A stretch of 64,000 nt of DNA from Antitrichia curtipendula. Taxonomy: Eukaryota; Streptophyta; Bryopsida; Hypnales; Leucodontaceae. This document shows, piece by piece, positions 23,280 through 34,932 of the stretch (the first letter of the stretch is position 1; every line of letters starts with the position of its first letter). Below the pieces are notes generated by a model. The model searched no databases. It saw nothing but the letters and a program-made list of their open reading frames with translations, and had not been told where the DNA came from. The DNA is taken from the NCBI GenBank assembly GCA_951230915.1, contig OX579634.1, positions 46,761,570 to 46,825,569 on the forward strand. The letters run 5' to 3'. Made by a program: the position numbers and the translations under genes.

Positions 23280-24455
23280 TTCTGTGCTGGTTCTTTCTCC
23301 TCTTCGAGTTATCCCATTTGTGAAATTCCATGGCACAATTTGACATAAGTTTGTCCCATTTTCTGTAGAGTATTGTCTTTTTAGTGCAGATTATGATTAA
23401 GTACGTTCACCACATTGATCTCCATGTAAGAGTTGGACCCTCGGTGCTTTGCAGATCTGCAAATATTTTTTAGTAAACATGCATGAGATTAGTCATAATG
23501 CAAGCTCAACACAGTAATAAAAAAACAAAATCTATTGTGACCTCATATCATAAACTTGCAATCAATTTGTATTTTGTAGTTGCCAAGTGAGGTGGGTGCA
23601 CACAAAATCGCACCCTGCCTAAAACCGCCAACAATATGAAATCCTGTCCAAAATCAATATGTACGTATGTTGAAGATATGATTTTTGAACATCTGAACTT
23701 TTTTTCACTTGCCAACAAGAAAATCATTGGAAATTTGTAATAATAGTAACTAGGCATAGTAGCAAATAGTGGTGGTTTGGAGGGTACCTACCTTATTGCC
23801 TAGTTTGCTTCCTAATAATTCCATGGGGGAAGTTTTAACTTGATGCCTTTTTAAAGTATTTGGTTCTTCTACATATGGTAACTACACCTAATTTTGACCG
23901 CTTTCTAAAACCGCCCACTCTAGATTCTTGCCTAAGATGTACTCCCACTTGATTCATGAGAATCTATGGTTGGTTCTAGAAACATCTATTTTCAGCACTT
24001 GAAATTTTTTTAGTTTATATATGTAGTGTTCAAAAAATGCATTCTAAGAGAATCTAGAACCTTCTTTTGAATACCAACAAGATTCCACAAAAAAAGTCTT
24101 TCAATATAACAATGGAGTTGTGATGAATTGCTTATTTGTGTGTGTAGTTACCTTGTGGGCTATCAGTACCTTGCCCACAGTGTACATTCAAAGGAATGAA
24201 TATTAGCTATAATTTAGAGATCCACAATCTATGAAGGGGGATCTAGAGATGTTATTTACAACAATGGAACAAACTTTTGCAACTCTTGTACTTGTTTAAT
24301 GTCTTAATTAACAAGTTATAAGTTTAAGTGACCATGAGAGTACACAAGTAGGCATGCAAATGAATACATACATCTTTTTCCAATAATTGATTCCTCCATT
24401 GGCAAACTTAGAGGTTGCAATAACAAGAAACAAAGACAATGTCAATTAATAGTTC
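23280..24455. other. 3' flank of PXN and intergenic spacer
   Basis: The first about 250 bases are probably the PXN 3' UTR. The rest is AT-rich DNA with no supported gene. Confidence 0.4.
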
Positions 24456-24760
24456 CTTGTCTTTGATTTGAATGGAACTTTGTTGATACATGTCACAAAA
24501 CACATCTTTATGCGATCAAAACTTAGGAAATTTCTCATCCTTGTTTGAATAATTTCAAAGTGGCGTTTTGGACTTGTTCAATCCAGAAAGATGCACTAAA
24601 GATCATAGATGCTATGAAGAAGGAATGTGACCTTCCAATGCTAAGTGACTATACGTTGTTTAGTAGGGAGCATTGCAAGGCGTCAAATTATAAGGATTTG
24701 GGTATTCCAAAAACTAAGGAAATCATTTCAAAATCTTGGATAGTATCTTTAGGAGGATAA
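24456..24760 (+). pseudogene. NIF/FCP1-type phosphatase domain fragment, frameshifted
   Basis: A frame at 24456 reads LVFDLNGTLL, the DxNGTLL form of the catalytic DxDGTL motif of the FCP1/NIF (NLI-interacting factor) HAD phosphatases. It continues through RSKLRKFL and stops at a TGA near 24546. The homology resumes in another frame at about 24545 with NNFKVAFWTC, equivalent to the family's FxVAVWTS block, then FSREHCKASNY (compare the 'W(S/D)xxHC' block), ending at 24760. The two halves fit one domain interrupted by a frameshift. No flanking exons are seen, so this is a decayed partial copy. Identification rests on motif recall. Confidence 0.6.
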
Positions 24761-26154
24761 CTTCGGAAGCATGACAACTTGTTTGAACATGCTTCTTATT
24801 GATAACAACTCCATAAATAATTTGTTGATGAATCTATATCTTGAGTTTAAGAAGAGCTTGGTTACTATATAATGTAGTAAATAAATGTTGATGAATCCAT
24901 CAACAAGCAAATAATATAGAAAGTTGTCAAGTATCCATTTTTGGATAGAAATATATTCTTCAAAATCTTTATAGTTTAAAGTTTATGTTTGAAACATGTT
25001 GAGATTTTTTATAATTTGGACAAGAATGAAATCGTTATTTGTAATTTTAATACATAGTACTAAATTTTCATTGAATTTTGGAAATTTACATAATGAAATT
25101 TTATGAGTTTGAACCTTTTTCTTTGCTCCTTTTCTTTAAGAATCCACTCTATTTATATCTAATCAATTATTATCTTCTTTGCCAATTGCCAATTACGATG
25201 TAAACGACCAAGCAATCATTACTTTTTTTAGATGTCAAAGAATGTTGAAATCAAAATTTTCATATTATACAAAGCCTTCATTTCAAACTTCATTATATTT
25301 TTGAATTCTCAGTATCCCTATATGATTAGTAGATCAATAAAAAATTGTACCATTACATAGAAATTGCAAGTCAATCCCTGAAATTTATTTGATAAGTTGC
25401 TAAATTAATTAGAGCAATCACTAAATACTAATTACTATGCCCCCATTTTTATAGTTACAGCATGTAACTCCATCACTCCCAATGAATTTCTAAACTGCCC
25501 CCAAATAAATGAAATTAAACCACCCAGCCCTAGAAAGACCGCCTTTTCGGCAAAGGCAGTAACGACACTGACACGAGTGTAGGACACAAAGGACAGGACG
25601 AATTGGCCGTAGAATCTGGCCCTGGAGATGCTTTGCAGTCACATTTACTGTAGCCGCCTCCTCGTGGAGCTGGCATCCGACCGTTGTCCGCCATATCCTA
25701 CCGTTGGACAGAAAGGCCCTTCGTCGCAACAGCTACCTCTTCCGACGTAACCAGCTTCCTCAGTACATCAACTTGATTGCTTTCATTTCGCGCTCGAATT
25801 CCCGATTGCGATTGCTGCATCTCGGATCGTTAATGGCGACTTTTTTTTTTGAGGCCAATTGTGCGAGATCGAGTTTTCAGTGATCAAGTCTTCTCTTCGT
25901 TTGCAATTGGCGTTTGCAAGAATTCCGAGATCGGCCTCGGGAAGCTCGGCGGCTCACATTTGCGTGTATCTTTAGCCTGACGACGCGAGACGAATCAGGA
26001 GTGGCGCCGTGCTGTCGTTCGGTAACGAAATAGGTGTTCTCTTCTGGTTGTAGGCGGGTGTCATGCATGTAGCTCGTTGCGTGCTTCCTTGCGAGTTCGA
26101 GTGGTCGTGAATTTTTAGAATTGGTTGAGCAGAGAACAGCTGGAGGAATACGTT
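24761..26154. other. AT-rich spacer, then the 5' region of the coiled-coil gene
   Basis: Positions 24761 to about 25480 are AT-rich with no features. From about 25490 the composition becomes balanced and CpG-containing, consistent with the promoter or leader of the gene starting at 26733. Minus-strand frames here (25490-25729, 25877-26272) have no recognisable features and overlap the presumed leader. Confidence 0.35.
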
Positions 26155-26280
26155 GCTTCCTCCGAATTCGCTTAGACTTGGCCGTTGCCTGCATTATTCC
26201 TGTGTGCAGCCATTTTTGCATTGGCTTCGTGATTTTGAGATTTTGCACGACTCCTTTCTTCTCGGTTGTCATTTTTGCGT

Positions 26281-26340
26281 ATGGAGGAGAAGAGCTGTCG
26301 TCTTCGATATCGGACGGAAGAGAATTTCAAGAGGGAGTAG
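26281..26340 (+). CDS. Candidate uORF, copy 1 (19 aa)
   Basis: This 20-codon frame (with stop) encodes MEEKSCRLRYRTEENFKRE. It lies in the duplicated leader about 390 bases upstream of the coiled-coil gene's start. Its partner at 26578 has the same length and the same C-terminal TEENFKRE. Whether it is transcribed or translated is unknown. Confidence 0.35.
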   Translation: MEEKSCRLRYRTEENFKRE

Positions 26341-26577
26341 TGGAGACGCGGAGACTCCTATCATCTCGTTGAGCTCCTTACTGTTTTGATCATAGTAATT
26401 GTGGAACTGCATTCCGTAGGAACTCTGAAGGCCTTGATTGGACTTGAGTGCGTGCTTCTTGAAAAGCTCGTCTAGAGTTTGCCGTTGCCCGACTTTTTCC
26501 AGATTGCAGGCATTATTTGATAGGCTTTTATTTTTTACACGTACTCGTCATCTTCTCAACGGCTGCCTTACATGCTT

Positions 26578-26637
26578 ATGGAGGAGAAGATCGGCCTTCT
26601 CTCATATCAGACGGAAGAGAATTTCAAGAGAGAGTAG
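26578..26637 (+). CDS. Candidate uORF, copy 2 (19 aa)
   Basis: This encodes MEEKIGLLSYQTEENFKRE, the duplicate of the uORF at 26281. There are no indels or internal stops despite about a dozen substitutions between copies. It ends 95 bases before the main ATG at 26733. A regulatory role is inference. Confidence 0.35.
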   Translation: MEEKIGLLSYQTEENFKRE

Positions 26638-26732
26638 TGGAGAAGCGGAGAAATCGCCTGTCATCTCCAAGAGCTCCTTACTACATTTTATTGTAATTTC
26701 AAGAATCTGCTTTACGTAAAACATCCAAGGAC

Positions 26733-29700
26733 ATGGACAGATACGATGGGGACGGCGCAACCACGATGCTGGCTGACGTAGAGAAGTATGTGCAAGAAAC
26801 TGTTTGCAATGTACTTGAGCCTTGTAGTTGTCAGGATCACTGGGAGGTTAAATTTGCGGAAGCAGTTGATTCTCAAAGGCAACTCCAGGAACAAGTTTAT
26901 GTTCTCCTACGTCGGCTGGAGGAGGCGGACGTGAGATGTGCGAAGTCCAGGGTAATTCTCCTCTCTGTGTAATTCATTTTTCGCTGTCGCGTACCTTAAT
27001 CTTGCACGAGTTCAATCTGTGGCGTGAGGAAGCAGCATTTGCCTTTGTGTTCGCGTATTTTGAATGCGGTTCTGGCCATCGAGACCTGGACTTGTCTCTG
27101 CTCCTCCTGCGGTGAGAGTTCATTAGAGCACATGGTTGTGCATTAGGGCAGAATAATAGTGTAGGAAAACGAAAATATTGTTCCAATGACGGCGTGGAGA
27201 TTCCTTAGTCCCTCGTCTGGGCTTGTATTGATTGGTCGTTAGATAGCGGTAAGGTTTAGAGCTTTAGACATGTACAGAATTGGTACCTCTGTATTTCGAG
27301 GATCGAATCGTTCGATTCCCTTTTCTTCTAGGCCTGGTCAACGACTCCTCAATCATGGTTTGAAGTGCCTGGTTCTCGGTCGTTTGCAATCTCTTAATGT
27401 AGAGGATTACTGGATATCGTCTCTGAAAAGGAGCATTTGATCTCCCTACTCATAAAAATTATCACTCTCGTCTCTCGTCGCAAGCCCTGCGATGTTGGAA
27501 TTTCCGACGTGTCTTTACATCGAGGCTTGCTTGAACGTTTTCGAGTGTCTGAAACATTTAAATCAACGGCAGTCAGAATTATTCTAAATAAAATGGAGAG
27601 AGCTGGTAGAGACTTCGTAATTACTCGACCAACAATTCGGAGGCTACTCTATTCCTAATTTTCCTGATCGCGTTTTACCAGTTCTCATTATTGGAGTCGG
27701 CATTATTTTTTTCTAGAGAGTATTTTATGCAAAGTAGTCACTAGACTCATTTGGAATAAGCTAAAGTCTAAATATCTGTTTACAGTGACAGAACGAGTCC
27801 GAGTTTCGCGGTCTAAGCGTACTTATGATGTTACAGGAAGAGGCATCTCTGAATGCACAAGCTTTGAGGAGGCAAGTAGCTGAGACCCAGAGACTTGCGG
27901 CGGAATGTAAGTCGCTCACATTAGATTGCGAGTCACTGACTCAAGAATGCACACGCTTAGAAAATGAGTGCAACCTTTATCACAATGACCGGGAAGTGTT
28001 CATGGAAGCTGCCGACGAGGCCGAAGAACGAGCAGCCCAAGCCGAGGACAAAGCTGCAGAGGCTAACCGAAGGCTCGAAGAGTTGCTTAAGGAGCTGAAA
28101 AGTATCAGAGGCTGCACCGCAGCTGTGCATCCTTTACCTGCAGAGGTGCTTCTTCTCATATCTTCTCCTTCGAGAATCGTGATTCTGCAGCACTGATGAG
28201 CGCATTTAGCGCTTAGCCGTCTTCATCTTCAGATGCTGACTTTGAGCGAATTCTGCATGAAACTAGTGGAATTTCACTAGTTGCATTTTCCTATTTTTTC
28301 TTGGGCTTGCAGGAGATTGTTTTTGTACACAATATCCTATTTTTTGAGAAGTATGCATACTGAGGTTAATTTATTGCCTTTCTATTTGCTTCAGAGCTTT
28401 GCTGAGGAAGATGTGCCTGCCTTAAAGCTCAAGCTTGCTGATTTGGAATCAAAATTGCAGAGGTAATCTACTATGAAAATCCGAATGCTTTCCAAAATTG
28501 AAAGAACCAACGTTTCTTGTGTTTCTCGTAAAACACAAAATTATTTCCAGGTTCTTTTTAATTGACAGATGACCTTATGGATCAAGTTTCATCTAAACCT
28601 AGTCGTTCCCGGGCTGCAGACTTCAAGACGAGACAGATACTGTAAATGCTCGTGTTAGATTTGAGCACAAAATTGCAGACGAGCTTGTAAGGGAGCGCAA
28701 CTTGCAGCTGGAGGTCTTGCTTGCAGAAGCTAACCAGGTATAACAGGTTGTAACAATTTTTGTTTTGTCGATGACTCTTCATTTGTTGCCAATCTTTGCA
28801 CCATCTCTTAACAGATGATGATCTGATAAACTTTCATTGTGCTCTATGGGCCGGATTAAACTCTTGTTCCATATTATTTCTGATGCGACTGGGTCAGCTT
28901 GTCCTTAGACATTCTGCTTCATGCTGAGCTCTGATAGCTATTCACTTTCTGATAATTTGGCATTCTACTGTGTGATTCAATTGTAAAGAGCTCAAGTATA
29001 ATTTATCGTTGGTTTTGGGCATGGTTGTGCAGCGGTATGAGGAAATATCTATAGAACTCAAAAGAATACAGGAAGCCTGTTCGGCTATGGAAACTGCTAG
29101 AGATGAGCTGAGCGTTTCGCAAATGGTGTCGTCTGCCGTCTCGGCTGGAGTTGTAAGAGCACTCGAGCAGGAACGAGACGAAGCTATTTCATCCCTTAAT
29201 CTCCAATTTAAGGCCATCTTAAAACGCATGCAAGGGGAGTTCCGGTCAAGTCGTGAACGGTGAGTCCTACGTTCCCATGATTCAGGACATCATGTCGTGC
29301 TCTTAAAATCTTTCTTTTTGCTGTTTTTTAGTATTTGTACTACGCACCAGTGTAGGAGGTAGTTTTAGGCGTAAGATACTTTCCTGCTCCGTATTGATAA
29401 CTATTCTTAAGCTGACGGACATCAAGAAAACAAGTATCATTGATCACATGTATGCTTAGATCAGTTGCCTGTCGAAATAGTTTCTATGTGGCTTGACAGT
29501 AACTCATTTCACTAGACAGTGCTAAGTTTACTTTTTGTGCATCCATAATTATTTTGATCCCCAGGCTCTTAAGGAAATGGACTGAAGGTGAAGGAAGTCG
29601 TGAAAGGTATGAAAGCATTGCCAATTTTGCCGAGCTTTGTTGAGTATAGGTTGGCTTCCGTTTTCATTCAACATGTTTCATTGTGATGTGTGGTCAGTGC

Positions 29701-31317
29701 ACAAAGGGGTTCACTTCAGGTTTTTGTACAGTGCTACAATATTTATACGTTCCAAGTTCTTATAACTGCTTGTTGACCAGGTGGTTGAAACCTTGGACAC
29801 AGGATGAAGGTGTACGAGAAAGGTATGAAATCTTTGCTTATGGAGGCAGAAGCCTTGAAGCAGGAAGTGGCAATTTGTAAGAGCAATCTTCAAAAGGCCC
29901 ATGAGCAGGTACTTTTCTCTACAGCTTTTAGGTGGTTTACAGAGATGCATGACGTACTAACCAGGCTCTCGTCTGACGTTGCAGTTTTGAATAGGTTTTA
30001 ACTTTCTCTTCCTTACCTGGGGATTAGAGATTATGTGACATGGTTGCCCAGGAACAAGCTCGTAGACATAAATTGCGTATTTCACGAAATTGAATGTGTA
30101 GCCGGCAATTGTTGTACCATTTTGTCTTGATAGTGATGAATTCACTATTATAGAATTTAACATACACTGTATGTGGTTTGTAGATTTACTTGTTAGCGGA
30201 AGAGAATAAGGAGCTTCGATTGCTTCTGAATGTCAAATGCAATTCGTGCCTGCGCTACACACAATCCCCATTCACTTCCAGAGGAGTAAGGTTTAGAACC
30301 ACTCTGCATGCATGGCATCTGTGCTTCCAACCCCTGGGTGTGTACTCTCCGCGAGTACCCTTTCCTTGAGTTTTAAGTCTTGATGTTCCGTCATCGTTTG
30401 TTTTGATAGACAAATTCCCAATTCTACCTAGCTGCGAAATAAATATTTGGGATTTACAGACCCCGTGCAGAATTTTTTCATCTCCTCGATGAATTGATTA
30501 GTGAATCCTATTGTCCACCAAATAGCTGTTTTCACGTAGCTATTCAGTCTTGCAAGTGATCACAGTTTTCTGGATTGTTGTTCATGTAGTTCCTCCCAAG
30601 ATGCTTACACACTTGATTGTGTGACTGGCAGAATAAGTTAAGAGGCGGAAAGCTTCAGGATAGGCTTGCAGGAGACGGAACCGAACATCTACCACTAGGA
30701 GCTGTAGGAGCTGCACGGAGCCCATTTACTTCGCTGCGTATGAACTCAACCCACATCAATTATCCTGATGGATATAACCTTTGCTCTTCCGTGTGACCTT
30801 GGCTCTCGTCACATTCTGTCAGCCAGCTCTAATGCTGACTCCCAGGATTCAAATCAGAACTTTTTGACTCTTCTACTGTTATCCACCGAAATGAATTTTC
30901 ATTCTGCTCAGCTTTTCTTTTCAAGTCCTTCAAATGACCTCAGACTAGAAACCTTGATCTTCAGCATTATAGTCACGTCCCATATAAGGGACTTGAAAAG
31001 AAAAGCAGCTGCGTACGGCATTTAAAATTAGTTTCTTTTTCTCAAAAGTTATCATGTAGATTTCTTGCTCTCAACATTATTAGTTGAGCCCCATCTATAA
31101 TTTGAGCTGTGTGATCTTTAACTCTATCCTTTTGAAACCACATCATCACTTTGTAACTACTCTAATCGCTCGTGAAAGCTTATTACCCGTACAGGGATTT
31201 AAGGAATTTTTATTTTGCTGTATTTCAGAAAGGTCTGCTATCGATCATGGATTGTCAATTGGAGACGCCGATTGTGAAGCGACAATTGAGCTCGCGTCAC
31301 GTTGTTGCATCATGTAG
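26733..31317 (+). CDS. Coiled-coil protein, unrecognised plant gene
   Basis: Ten exons fit phase and splice consensus: 26733-26951, 27792-28145, 28395-28462, 28620-28737, 29033-29259, 29565-29606, 29803-29908, 30184-30285, 30632-30737 and 31229-31317, giving 476 aa. The protein is mostly long alpha-helical coiled coil (about residues 50-390), rich in Glu/Arg/Leu/Ala. Exon 2 has repeated Cys-containing heptads of the type (S/T)L..(D/E)C(E/T) followed by LENECNLYHNDREVF and a Glu/Ala run. The N-terminal about 45 residues contain NVLEPCSCQDHWEV, and the C-terminus is a short non-helical tail ending CCIM. There is no signal peptide or membrane segment, so it is likely a cytosolic or cytoskeleton-associated scaffold. 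Exon 6 and the sequence just before exon 7 (29782-29830) look like diverged duplicates (KWTEGEG / PWTQDEG), so the exon 6-7 boundary is the least certain. Function is unknown. Confidence 0.75.
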
Positions 31318-32157
31318 GTTAATCGGCGCAGATGTTGCGAGCATGCTTCTCTAGCTCAGATCGTTACTACCATTTTCTAATTCCACTGTCCTCCTTTAAC
31401 TCGCTCCTGTGCCTCAAGCAAATTGGCCTTGTGTAGCGAAACAGCGTCGGGAATCTCATCTGCAACTATTTCTGCATACACATCATCTCTACATCTCAGT
31501 GTAGGTAATCTTGTGATTATCTCCTCTACAGTAGTAGAATAGAAACAACACATTTTTTTGCTACACGGTCGTTGTGTAGGAAGGATTACACATCTGTACC
31601 GTGTAGAATATTATGTACCCAGATCTACTTGTAAATAATATTTGTTCTACGAAGCTATTTTCTGTACCGATGTTGGATTGTCGAATACGACTCCCGTTCC
31701 GAAAGTTCGATTGGTTTTGCTGACATTTCGTATTAAGTTCGGTTACTTCCATACGTAAATACTCTTTACATGACCGGGAAGCGCATTCTAAGTGGTTAGT
31801 TGATGGAGAAGCGTTTGAAGGTGCCTTTCTCGATCCTGAACTGCGGTATTCTATTGCATAGATTACGTAATTTATAGCAGCAGCTTCAGTTTCGAGTCAG
31901 TCGTGGATCAGAAGTGGGAGCAGGGGAGGCTCTTTAGTTTCCATTCGGAGTCTCGGTCTTGCCTGACTCCTCTATTATTCATCTTTGGCTTGCTTTGGAA
32001 CTGGGCCTGGCGCCTGGCCGTTCTCCGGCCTGTGATGCGCATTTGTGCTTGTTTATTATTCCCTTCATTTAGATCCCGGTTGGTCATTTTCGTGCTCGAG
32101 TCTCATCAAATAGTGTATCGAAACAGAAAGTGGTGTCACTTGCATTTAGTGTCTTCC
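31318..32157. other. 3' flank and spacer before the tRNA gene
   Basis: This is the presumed 3' UTR of the coiled-coil gene followed by moderately AT-rich DNA with no supported gene. Confidence 0.4.
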
Positions 32158-32239
32158 GTCAATTTGGCCGAGTGGTTAAGGCGACAGACTTGAAATCTGT
32201 TGGGGTTCCCCCGCGCAGGTTCGAACCCTGCAGTTGACG
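32158..32239 (+). tRNA. tRNA-Ser (anticodon TGA), copy 1
   Basis: This 82-nt class II tRNA folds fully. Acceptor GTCAATT pairs with AGTTGAC (one G-T), discriminator G. The A box is TGGCCGAGTGG. The anticodon stem ACAGA/TCTGT carries the loop CTTGAAA (TGA). There is a long variable arm and the B box GGTTCGAACCC. No intron is present and CCA is not encoded. A Pol III T-run follows at about 32247. It reads UCA serine codons. It is identical to the copy at 34851. Confidence 0.96.
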
Positions 32240-34850
32240 ACGACCCTTTTCGCAAAAATTAGGGTATAATTTTACAGTACAAATGCCAGAATGGAGGCCG
32301 AGTGTGAATCATTTGTGTCGATTAGTTCCAAAAATGTCTAATTTTTGTGCTCTATGCATACAGCACAAAAAACCGGCCATCGATAACCAACCTGTAGTGT
32401 GCAACTATTTCCAACCAAGGCTGGTACAGATTCCAACCATTGTTTGGAATGTGATTTTTTCTCTTTTGCAAGGTTGGCACTATAAAGTCATGACACATGT
32501 CCTGATTTAATGAGCAAGAAAGTAGGAAGCAGTGAGCGGGAAAGTAGTTATGGAATGGTCGAATTTGGAAGACTCTATATCTTGGGTATAGGTTGAAGTT
32601 AGTTTTTGGCTTTCAAAATTCATAATAAATTCAATTTAAGGAAAAAATTCATAAAAACTTGGCAATGCCCATCATTTCTATCTTCCTACAGGATTGTAAA
32701 TTCACATTGCCTTCTCCTACTCCAGAACACATGTGAAATTGCTTAAGTGGTTCTACCATAAAAGCGACTCTCTCCTTCAAATCGACCCTGTTTTTAGTTT
32801 GGGAATGGAGATGATGCGATCTTAAATGGACCACTTTAGCAATTGAGTGAATCAACCAAAAATTATTTTCTTAATTGCAAGAGCCAAACATTGTCTTTGA
32901 TTTTTGCAAATCTTTTTACAAGTTGCAAGTGAATGAATTCTGGAAGACCTATGGTCACAAATAGGTTCCTATGCCCATAATCTTTAATAATTTATAAGTA
33001 ATTCAAAAATAGTTGTAAGAATACAAAACCACTTCTGTTAAGTTCCACATCTTTTTCTTTTCTATGAAAATGATCTAAAAATATTTTGTACATGAAAACC
33101 TATAAAAAGAAAAAAGGGGGGGGGGACTAGCCTTCAAATAGTCGCTATAAGAGCATACTACCTTATTGCAGACTTAATATTACAAAAACTGAGTTAGTGT
33201 TATGGATGTTCATATTCACAAAGCTATAGCACAGGAAGGATTGAAGAAAAAGTAAAAGTGTGACCTTCTTTTCTAGAAGCACTATAACCAATTTCAATAC
33301 AACAATTTTTTCAATACAACAATTAGTTACACATCTTCATGTCTTTATACATTTAACAACACCCACCTTTAGTAAAACTATAGAACAATCATCTTCTATA
33401 CATTTGAAAATTATTGATGCACTTTGATCCTCCTACTTTTTTAACACTCCCAATTTTAGATTGATTTTTCCTATTCATGTGTAAATATGATCCTTTTTCT
33501 AAATTTTCTCAAGAATATGTTTTGGATATTCAGAATCGGCACTAGTGAATTTTTTTCAAATTCTTAGAAATAGATGTACAATTTTTACAATTTTAGACAT
33601 GTTCATAATTTTCCTTGATTAATGACGAACGTGACCTCCATGTAGGGGATATTCTTTAAGGACTTGAAAGTGAAAACACAATGAAAGAATCTGAAGCTAA
33701 AATATAAAAGAAATGCACTTGAAACAAACTTGCAAATTTTGTAGAAAAATAAAGGCTATAGATAAGTAATAATAAATAAATAAATAAAAACTATCCAAGA
33801 ATTTTTTTTAATAAAAATTCTATATTGTATAGAAATCTGTAGAATTAAGTTCCATTCAACATAGATTTCCTCCCATGGAAAATTATTTTGGAATCATATA
33901 CTATTGTTGTAATAGAGTTCTCCTTCGCTTCATTTCTAGTTTTTGCGTAGCTACACCCCTACAACTTCAAATCTTGAATGATATCAATCAATTTAGTTAT
34001 AGAAGAAGCATGGAGGTGAATTCTGAAATCTTAGGGTGGACAAAATAGTGTCCAGTGAATGACTTTGAGGGAAACTAAGAAAACAAAGAATGCACCTATT
34101 CATCCATGGATATGATTATTTTTGTTGACTACTCTTCACAGAAATTTCATGCTATGAAGCTTAAAAAAAGGAAGAATTATACAGCTAAAACAAAAGATGA
34201 GAATCCACTTGTGACTGACCCTTTTCATTTTGAGTTGCTTCAGTTTGAGTTTTATCTTACACCCTTTTCAATTTTCGCTTGCAAAGGGTACTTTTGGAAC
34301 ATCCAAAGCACTGAATTATTTTGAAATGGTGCTATTGTTTTGGCAATATGGTTCAAAAACACACGCTGGTCTCTACTTTCTGCTTACCGATCTTCCCTTT
34401 TCTGAAAGTATAAACAAAATACACAGTATCAACAGAGACTATCCAGAGACGGTTCAACTTGGGAAACACCATGAAAACTGTACAACTGAGGTTTCCACTG
34501 AAAAACAACTTCAATCACATTAATATGGTCGATCACCACACAACGTTGACCAGACCGGAAGCGAAGGAAATCATTCAACAACATCTAAATCTCCACTTTC
34601 TTCGTCCTCGTACCTTCAATCAAAACAAGGCTACATTGTAAGATACCATGTGCACAGCAACAACACGTGCACCAAAAATTAACAGGGGTTATCAGAGATC
34701 TCGATCAGAATGTAAAATAATTTTTTTAGGGTTTAGGGTTTATCAGATGCAGTAGACTGGAATTCTGTGGACTTTTTGATTAAATATCCTTCCACAACCC
34801 GCGCTGTCGACATCTGGAGTTCAGCGATACACCGGCGCCAGGCTTCTTCC
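32240..34850. other. AT-rich spacer between the duplicated tRNA genes
   Basis: The first about 100 bases (to about 32340) belong to the segment duplicated downstream of the second tRNA. A G run occurs at 33116-33125. A telomere-like (TTTAGGG) run occurs at 34728-34742. Small frames at 34106-34523 show no recognisable features. Confidence 0.4.
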
Positions 34851-34932
34851 GTCAATTTGGCCGAGTGGTTAAGGCGACAGACTTGAAATCTGTTGGGGTT
34901 CCCCCGCGCAGGTTCGAACCCTGCAGTTGACG
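34851..34932 (+). tRNA. tRNA-Ser (anticodon TGA), copy 2
   Basis: This is an identical 82-nt duplicate of the tRNA at 32158, with the same A and B boxes, TGA anticodon and long variable arm. A TTTTT terminator follows at about 34940. Shared flanking sequence (CTTCC before, ACGACCCTTTT.CGCAAAAATT after) shows it arose by local duplication. Confidence 0.96.

Larger units (their letters stand above)
26155..26690 (+). repeat. Tandem duplication of about 230 bp in a gene leader
   Basis: Copy 1 is about 26155-26385 and copy 2 about 26456-26690, offset about 300 bp. Both contain GCCGTTGCC, then ATGGAGGAGAAGA, ACGGAAGAGAATTTCAAGAG, AGTAGTGGAGA(A/C)GCGGAGA and GAGCTCCTTACT in order. It lies directly upstream of the coiled-coil gene's ATG and is probably in its 5' leader. 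Confidence 0.8.
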
